32,783 bases of DNA from Candidatus Omnitrophota bacterium (lineage in GTDB: Bacteria > Omnitrophota > Gorgyraeia > Gygaellales > Profunditerraquicolaceae). Position numbers and translations under genes: made by a program. Shown piece by piece: positions 22,601-31,600 of the stretch (the stretch's first letter is position 1; each line of letters opens with the position of its first letter). The stretch lies in the NCBI GenBank assembly GCA_028717885.1, contig JAQUMX010000015.1, positions 1 through 32,783 of the forward strand, given 5' to 3'. The notes beneath the pieces are model-generated. The model had not been told where the DNA came from and made no database searches. It saw only the letters and a program-made list of their open reading frames with translations.

Positions 22601-25600
22601 CCGAAATTCGTTTATACCGCAGGAGATTATATCTATTGTTTGGAGAATGAATCGCAGTACCCGTATTTATACCGCTATTCGATCTCCGAAAAGACCTGGA
22701 CGCAATTAGCAAACGCGCCTCTTTTTACCGGCGGCAGCTATGCCAGGCTCTTTGCCTGGGGTGGGCCGAATTACTCCGATTCCTTATTTTTATGGAGAGA
22801 CCCGGATTATCAATCCTATTCTTTTGATGCTTTTAAATATTCGATCAGCGATAACAAATGGGATTCGCCTTCTATACCGCAAAGTTTTATTACCGGTGCT
22901 ACCACCTATCGTTATTTTCCGTATGGTTATGGAGCGATGACGCCTGTGCGCTATAATGGCGTGAATTATCTTTATATCTCCGGAAGGGATTATAATTCGA
23001 GTGCCGGCAGGTATGAGAATCTGTTCTGGCAGCTTAACCTGGATACCGGTGTTTGGACGCAAAAAACTGCTCCGCCGACGCTGATTTATGGAAATACCGG
23101 AGGAGATATTCATTACCCGGGAAGCGGAAATTATATTTACGGGATGCCGGGGTATAACTCTACTAATTTTTGGCGTTACTCAATTTTAAATGACCGCTGG
23201 GAAGCAAGAAAAGACATACCGTTTACCACTGATGATAGTAGCGGGATGAAGTTGGCAGATGGCGGAGATAATGGCAAGTTGTATCTCTTGCGTTGCAATA
23301 ACAGTACAACTTTTTATAGTTATGATATTGCTAGTAATACATGGAGCCCGGAATTAAGCATTTTAGCGAACGCGCGTTATGGCAGCCAATTGGTTTACGG
23401 AGGCGATAATACCTTGTATGCTTTTCGCGGATATAACTATGCAGAGTTCTATAAGTTTGTTATTGGCAGCGGCTGGACGCAATTAACTTCTGTTCCCGGC
23501 AGGGTTTATGCCGGCTCCTGTTTGGTGTATCCAGGCATCGGGGATTATCTTTATGCTTCTGTAGGCAGCGGTTCCAGAAAATGGCTGCGTTACAGTAAGA
23601 CTAATGACAGTTGGACAGAATTGGATAGTGTGCCCGACGATTATCTGGTGGGCGAAGCAACATATGGAGGAGACAGATATATTTATCTTCTGAATAATCA
23701 ATATAATGGCACGCCTTACTTACGTAAATATAATGTATTTGGTTCAGGTGATTTTACTTCCCGGATTATGCAAGTCGGTAAAAATGCCGGTTTTGGCGCG
23801 GCAAACTGGACTACTACAGCAGATAACCAGGCATCAACTTCTAGAGTATTTATCCGTACTTCTGATTCCGCTACTATGAGCGGAGCGCCTGATTTTGGCG
23901 TGACCGCCACGAATAGTAACGATATATCCAATCTGGCGACAGTAACTGATAAGCATAAATACCTGCAATACAAGGTAGAGTTAAAAACCACGAATTTAGC
24001 CGCATCCCCTGAATTCAGGGATATGACGGTTAATTATACTAATTACCCGGCAAGTGCGAGCTTAACCTCTTCGGTTTTTGACAGCACTTTCTTAAGAGAC
24101 AGATTGATGAAACTTTCCTGGGATGAAACTTTGCTGCCCGGAACGGATATCCGTTTTCAGCTTTCCACTTCTCCGGATGGAGCCGGCAACTGGACTAACT
24201 TCCTTGGGCCCGTAGGGACAACTTCCGTAACCAATGATTTTTCCACGGAAAGCGACTATGCCAAGAGCTCATTAGTAAAAGTCGAAAGCGGCTCTGCCAG
24301 GTTAATGAAGGATCTGGAAGACATGCAGTATAAGCAGGCAGTGACTATCGATAATACCGGCCAAGGAGCAGGTACTAATGTGGTAGCAACCATAAACTTA
24401 ACTGCCGGTAATAGTGCTTTCTGGTCGCATGTGAAGAGCGATGGAGGGGATATCAGGTTCTATGATCCGGCAACTTCTGCTAAACTGCAATATAACTGTG
24501 CAGTTTTCAATTACACTGAAAAAAGTGCTGTTGTATATGTAAAGGTTCCTACTATTGCTGCTGGGGAGGTCAAGACTATTTATATGCTTTACGGTTCAAG
24601 CGAGGCAACTTCAGAAAGTACTAGTTCAGTCATTGCTATGCCAAGCCCTGGAATGGTTGGTTGGTATAAGTTTAATGAAGGAAATGGTTCTGCCATTAGT
24701 GATTCATCGAGTTATGTGAATAGCGGAGTGCTTACCGGGGGATCATGGTCATCTGATGTGCGTTCAGGCTCAACAGGGCATTCTTTAAATTTTAGTGGAA
24801 GTGGATACGTTACTTTAAATAATGTGCCTTTTAACACTGTTTCTGGTAACTATAATACAATTGCATTCTGGATGAAATGGAATGGTGTTCAGGGAATAAT
24901 GGCTTGGGGTAAAGCTTCACCTAACACCGATCTTTATATTGAAGGCGGATGGATAGGTTATAATTCAGGAAGCAGCGAAAGATATGGCCCGCTCAGTACT
25001 GGATTAGCAGGAGGATGGCATCATGTTGCTTGTGTTGTAAAGAATGGGGCTATTATAGATTCGAAATTATATATTGACGGTGTGCTGCAAACTCCAGTTG
25101 GACCTGGGGCTGGGAATAGTCTTCAATTGGGGTCAAGCTTACAAATTAGCGGCTGGCCGGGAAATTATTACTTCCAAGGATTACTGGATGAGTTTTGCCT
25201 TTATAATCGGGAACTTACACAGTCGGAGATAACAGCTTTAGCAGCTTCAGGCACGGGGATTTTTAATGGAGTAGTAAGTATTACTGTCCCCGAAGAATCC
25301 ACTACTTCACCTACCTTAGGCGCAAATTGGCCTTACCGGGAGGTTGTTACCTTGACTAATTCCGGAGCCTTAAAGGCCAATTATGTGGTTCAGGTTACTT
25401 TGGAGAGTAATCATAGAAATCTCTGGTCGCATGCCAAAGCCGATGGTGGAGATATTAGATTAGTTGATGCGAATAATACTACTTTGCTTACTTATAGCTT
25501 GGATACCTTTGATGCTACGAATAAGAATGCCAATATCCGCGTAATTGTGCCAAGTATCCCGGCTTCTTCTTCGAAAAATATTTATATCTACTATGGTAAT

Positions 25601-28600
25601 GCCGGAGTAAGCACTACTAGTGCCCCTTTAAGCTTTGTTCCGTCAACCGGCCCAGTCAGTTACTGGAGATTTGAAGATGGCAGCGGAACTACTGCTACTG
25701 ATGCCATGGGCGCTAATAATGGTACGCTCACGAATACTCCTACTTGGTCTGTAATAGGAGGAGGAAAATTCGGAAGAGCTATCTCGTTTAATGGCACGAA
25801 TAATTATATCGACTGTGGCAATGCCGCAGGCTTGCAATTAACTACCGGTACGATCGGCGCTTGGATTAAAACCAGTAATCCAGGTACGGGTCTAAGAGCA
25901 ATATTAACCAAAGGTAACGCATATGGGACATTTCTTTCGGATAGCGTTGTTGGGCTTTATAGTTGGTCAGGTGCAGTTTTTCGCAACGCTGGGAGAAATT
26001 TGGCAGATGGAAATTGGCACCATGTAGCGGCTACTTTTCAGTCAGGAGTCACTGAAGGTAGTATTATCTATGTTGATGGGCAAGCTTTGTATACAACTAC
26101 GATGACTGTTTCTAATCAAAACGGGAGCGTATCTATTGGTTCTGATAGAGGATCAGGTAATTATATAAGCAGTATGATAGATGAGCCGATTATTTATAAC
26201 CGCGTTTTAAGCGCTGCGGAAATCGCCACTTTAGCTACTGACCCGGATACTGCTATGGCAACATTCTCTTTCCCGGAAACCGCTAATGCTTATTCCATAA
26301 CAGGCAGTTATAATACAAGCAATCCTGTTATTCAGCCAATTTACGGCACAATGTATAATAATGACCTGGCAGCATTTACCGTAAACGCTACTACTACCGG
26401 CAGCGCCATTAAATTTCAATTCTCTAAGAATGGTTACCAGTGGTATTACTTGAACGGCGCTACCTGGACAACGATCCCTGCTGACGGCGGTTATGACTAT
26501 GCAAATACAGCTGCGCAAATAGATGCTACTGCCTTAACTAATTTTATGTCCCAGGTGGGTAGTTCCGGAGAATTTTTCTATCGCGCGTATTTACATTCCA
26601 ATACCGGAGCAGCTACGCCGTTAATAGATAGTATAGTTGTGAGTACGGCCGCAGCAACCAGCTTTTACCTGAATTCCTTAGGCACTAGCGAAGGAGTCAA
26701 TAGTCTGCATACAGACGCGGTAACTGACCGCTATTTCCGTTATAAGGCTACACTTTATTCTTCCGGGGAAGATACTCCGATTCTCGACGATGTTAGCGTG
26801 GAATTTGTCAGGGCTTATATTGATATTACTTCTCCTATAGGCGGAGAGATCTGGTCAATCGGTTCAGCCCATAATATTACCTGGAATAAGGATGGTTTGA
26901 CCAATGTTACTGGTGCAGCACTTGATGAAACCGTAAAGATCGAATACTATGATGGCACACAATGGGTCACCGAAGCGTCAAATGCGCCGAATACCGGTAC
27001 CTATAGCTGGACAGTGGATAATTGCCATACTACGGCTGCCAGGGTTAGGATTACTTCCAATGGCTGGCCGGTAATTACCTCTACCAGTCCGGCTGTGTTC
27101 AGGATCGTAGGCTCGGTGAATTTAACAAATCCAACCGGTAATGAACGCTGGCTAATTGGTTCTTCGCAGAACATTACCTGGACTTCTTCGGGTGCATCGC
27201 AAATCCCGTTGGTAAAACTGGAATATTCCATCAATAACGGCAGCGCCTGGAGCCCGGTAATAGAAGGCGAAGGCACGGCAAATGATGGTATTGTTACCAA
27301 TGACGGTACGTTTAGCTGGACGGTTCCCGATCAGGCGACAAATACCAATAGATGTTTAGTGAGGGTTTCTGACAGCACCGACCCGGATACCAAGTCAACT
27401 TTAGCCACACCTTTCAGGATTATCGGAGCCTTTGATGTAACGTATCCAACTTTAGGCGCAAACCTGGTTTCTTGGGCAACCTATAACGTAACCTGGACGC
27501 CTACTCCTGTTAACAGCGTTTCGATCCCGCAGGTAGATTTGATGTATTCTATTACCGGCGGAGGAAACTGGATGGATATGGATGGTAACAGCGGGCAGGT
27601 AACTACCGTGCCTAACAATGGAACTTATGCCTGGTATGTACCGAACCCACTTTCAGAAAATGCAGTAGTAAGAGTCCAGGATCATAACGATTCCACGGTT
27701 TATGATGATTCGCCGGTATTTAATATTAGAGGTTTCCAGGTATCTACACCTAACGGCGCAGAAGAGTGGGAAATGGGCTTTAGCCATGACATTACCTGGA
27801 GTTCCGGCGGTACAATCACCGCCCCAATTAAGATTTACTTATCCACCGACGGGGGAACCAGCTACCCGTATAAATTAAAGACTTATATGAGTATGCCGCC
27901 GACCCCAACTTATTCCTGGAATATTACAGGAATAGCTACTTCTGACTTAGGTGAAGCAATTTATTATACTACTTCGGATACGGCTAAGATCAAGATCGTA
28001 GATGCAAATAACCGCGCAGATATTTCCAATGCTAACTTTAGGATCATGCCTACACCGGCAATTACTGTTGATACGCCGGTTGTTTCCGATGAATGGGTCA
28101 TTGGTACCGCAGCTCATAATATTACCTGGACGAATACAGGCAATATTTCTGCGAATTTGGCAATTGAATATTCTGTAAACGCAGGGGATTGGACTGTAGT
28201 TTTACCTGCGCCTACAGCCGGGCAAATCAGCGCACGCAGTTATCCGTGGACTATTCCGGATATTGGCGGCGCTTTGCCGGCAGATGTGCAGATCAGGATC
28301 CGTGAAACCAGCGCTCCAGTGGGTAGAGATACGCAGTCATTGGTTTCTGCTACCTCCGCTACTTTTAAAATCGTGACGCCAACGTTTACTATTACTGCTC
28401 CGCCAAGCGGCACGATTTGGGTAGTAGGGGATACTTCCCGTACGATTACTTGGACACACGTAGGTACTTTATTGGATAACCTGAAATTAGAATATTCTGT
28501 TGATGGCGAAACTTGGAACGAAATTGCAACATTCACTCAAGCGCAGCATGACGGCACCTACAATTGGCAGAATATCACTGCTGGAGCTGCCGGCGCATCG

Positions 28601-31600
28601 GTATTACTGAGGATTTCCGATAGCCGTAGCCCCGCAGCAGTTACAGATAATTCTGATGCGATTACGATTCTGCCTCATGAAAGGATCACTTTAACGCATC
28701 CAAGTACCGGAGAAATGTTAATTCAGGGTGATACTTATAATGTCACCTGGGATTGGGATGGCCAGGCAACTAACAGCAATTTGACTTTGCGTTTCTCGAC
28801 TGACGGCGGCACAACCTGGTCGGATGTCCCTCCGTATATGATCGAACAACAGATACCGCATACGCCGACAGTCTTCCCGTGGACGGTTCCTAATAACGTT
28901 GATACGACACACGCGGTAATGCGCATTTATGATCCAGACGACGCTACAGAAATCAGTTCGCTTACGCCGGAATTTACTATCACTTTGCCGCAGATTAATA
29001 TTACTGCACCGGCTGCTGATGCCAATTGGTTCGGTACCGGAATCTATAATATTACCTGGACCAATGTCGGCGCAGTTAGTTCTAATATCGGTATACAATA
29101 CTCAATCGATGGCGGAGCCTGGACCAATGTTTCTCCTGCGCCAAGCGTCGGACAAATAAGTGCCAAGTCTTATCCGTGGGTTGTACCTGACAGCCCTGCC
29201 TCAACCTGTCAGATTAAAATTACCGATAATAGCAGGCCTGTGGTTACCAAGACTTCAGATACCTTTAATATCGTCGGCCCGACAGTAACGATTACTTCTC
29301 CGACGGGAACAGAGACCGGGGAAAATGCCTGGGTTGTGGGTACGCAGCATCCGATCACTTGGACTACCACCGGTGGAGCAGCTGGAGCGATCACCAGTTT
29401 GCGGCTGCAGTATTCTACTAACGGCACTAATTGGACCACGATTACTACTATAGAGGACGCACCTACTATTCAGGCTGATGCCGGTACCTATAACTGGACA
29501 GTCTCACCAGTTATCTCTTCAACAGTAAGGATAAAGATCTTTGATCCGGAGAGGGTGGCAACTACCGCTACTTCCAACTTGTTCGAGATCAAGGATTCTT
29601 CGCTGGTTATTACCAGCCCGAATTTAGGAACCGAGTCCTGGATTATCGGTACTACGCATGATATTACCTGGTACTCCGTAGGTACGATTACCGGGCCTTT
29701 AAAATTATACTATACTACCGATGGTTTGAACTGGACGCAAATCGCAGATTTTGACGGCACAAACGATGGTAGCTTTACTTGGACAATTCCTAATGCATAT
29801 TCTCCTGGTTTGGCAAAGATTAAGATAGAGGATAGTTATGCTACACCGCATACTGATCTTTCGGATAAGGCATTTACCATCGCGTATCCGACGATTTCTG
29901 CGACAACGCCGGCAACTTTCTTCTCTGATACGGAAGTTGCAACTTTAAACTGGACATCGCTCGGAACTCTTGTCGGCCCGAATTTAAAAGTAGAATGGTC
30001 AACTGATGACTTTGGCACATCGACTATTATCAGCCAGACCGTGCCAAAAGCTAATACGTCGGTGAGCTGGACAGTACCTGTTGCTGCAGTTTCTGCTAAC
30101 TGCAAATTCCGCGTTACAGATTTAGGCAGGACCCAGAGCTGGGGTAAATCCAATGCCTTTACCGTCTTGCCTGTGCCTTCGATCACGATTACATCTCCTA
30201 CCACTGCCAATACAGGAGATAATTCCTGGCGTATCGGTAAGGCATATAATATTACCTGGACGCGTAATAACGGCAATATCAGTAATGACCTGAAATTACA
30301 GTATTCTCTGGATGGCAATACTTGGGTTGATATTGCTGCCGGGAATGTTGCTAAGGATGACGGTACTCCTTATAACTGGATAGTGCCGACTGGTGCATCC
30401 GCATCGGTTACTGCCAAGATCAGGGTATATGATAATACACCTTGGAAGGCAGGGACCAATTTGAGTGTAGATTCCGGCGCTTTTGAAATTGCTATTCCAA
30501 GGATCAATATTACTTCTCCTACCGGAACAGAATACTGGGCAGTGGGCGACTCTGCGCCGGTTACCTGGACTACAGACGGGTTTATTAACGACGATATTAC
30601 CGTGCAGTATTCTATTGATAACGGCGAAAGCTTTTTGCCGACCGGCGGTTCCGGTTTGAGTAATAGCGGAAGCTATAACTGGACCATTTCGGATGTGGGT
30701 ACGGTGGCACAAGCAAAGGTCAAGATTATCGACGCTTCTTCTAATTACGATGGCGTGCAGGTGAATGCAATTTCCAATGCATTCCATATTATTTCGAAGC
30801 CGACAATTACTTTGAGCGCGCCCGACGGCGAAGAGGTCTATGTCTTAGGGGATACTCTGCCAATCAGGTGGTCATCGCGCGGCTTGCAGATTGAAAATGT
30901 AAAGATCCAGTATTCCAAGAATAACTTTGCCGATGAAAATGATCTTGATAATACTAGGACAATCGTAGCCTCTACTGCTAATGACGGAGTTTATGATTGG
31001 CCGATTCCGGAAGATGCGCTTTCCGGTGCTACTGTTAGAGTGCGGGTAAGTATGGTGGGTAATTCCAGTATAGAGGATACTTCAGAGAGTGAATTTAGGA
31101 TTCGCGGTGGTTTTAATATCACTAGCCCCGCAGCTGCCGGAGAACGCAGGATCGTCGGCAAGAGCGAAACCTTTACCTGGACCAATAGAGGTACGATCGG
31201 CAATGTAAAGGTATTGTATTCTGCTACCGGCGCAGCTCCTTGGACCACAATTTCTTCTTCGGCGACTAATACCGGAAGTTTCTCAGTTACCATACCGGAA
31301 CCGCGCGTTCCTACTGCATTAGCTAAGGTGCGTATTGAGGATGCTTCCGATGATACAGTATATGCCGAGACGCCGGCATTTATCGCCGATTACTATACAA
31401 TCACATGGCGTGTACTTGACTATGATACCAACGCGCCTCTGCAGCAATGCAGCACTACCGATAACCGTACTTTCTGGGTGGATCAGACTTCGACATTGAG
31501 CCCGCCGGTAGACCACGACTATCCTTATAATAGTTACACCACCTTCTGGTCAAAAGCAGGCTATATCGAACGTTCTTTGGAATGGACTGCGGATAGTGAT

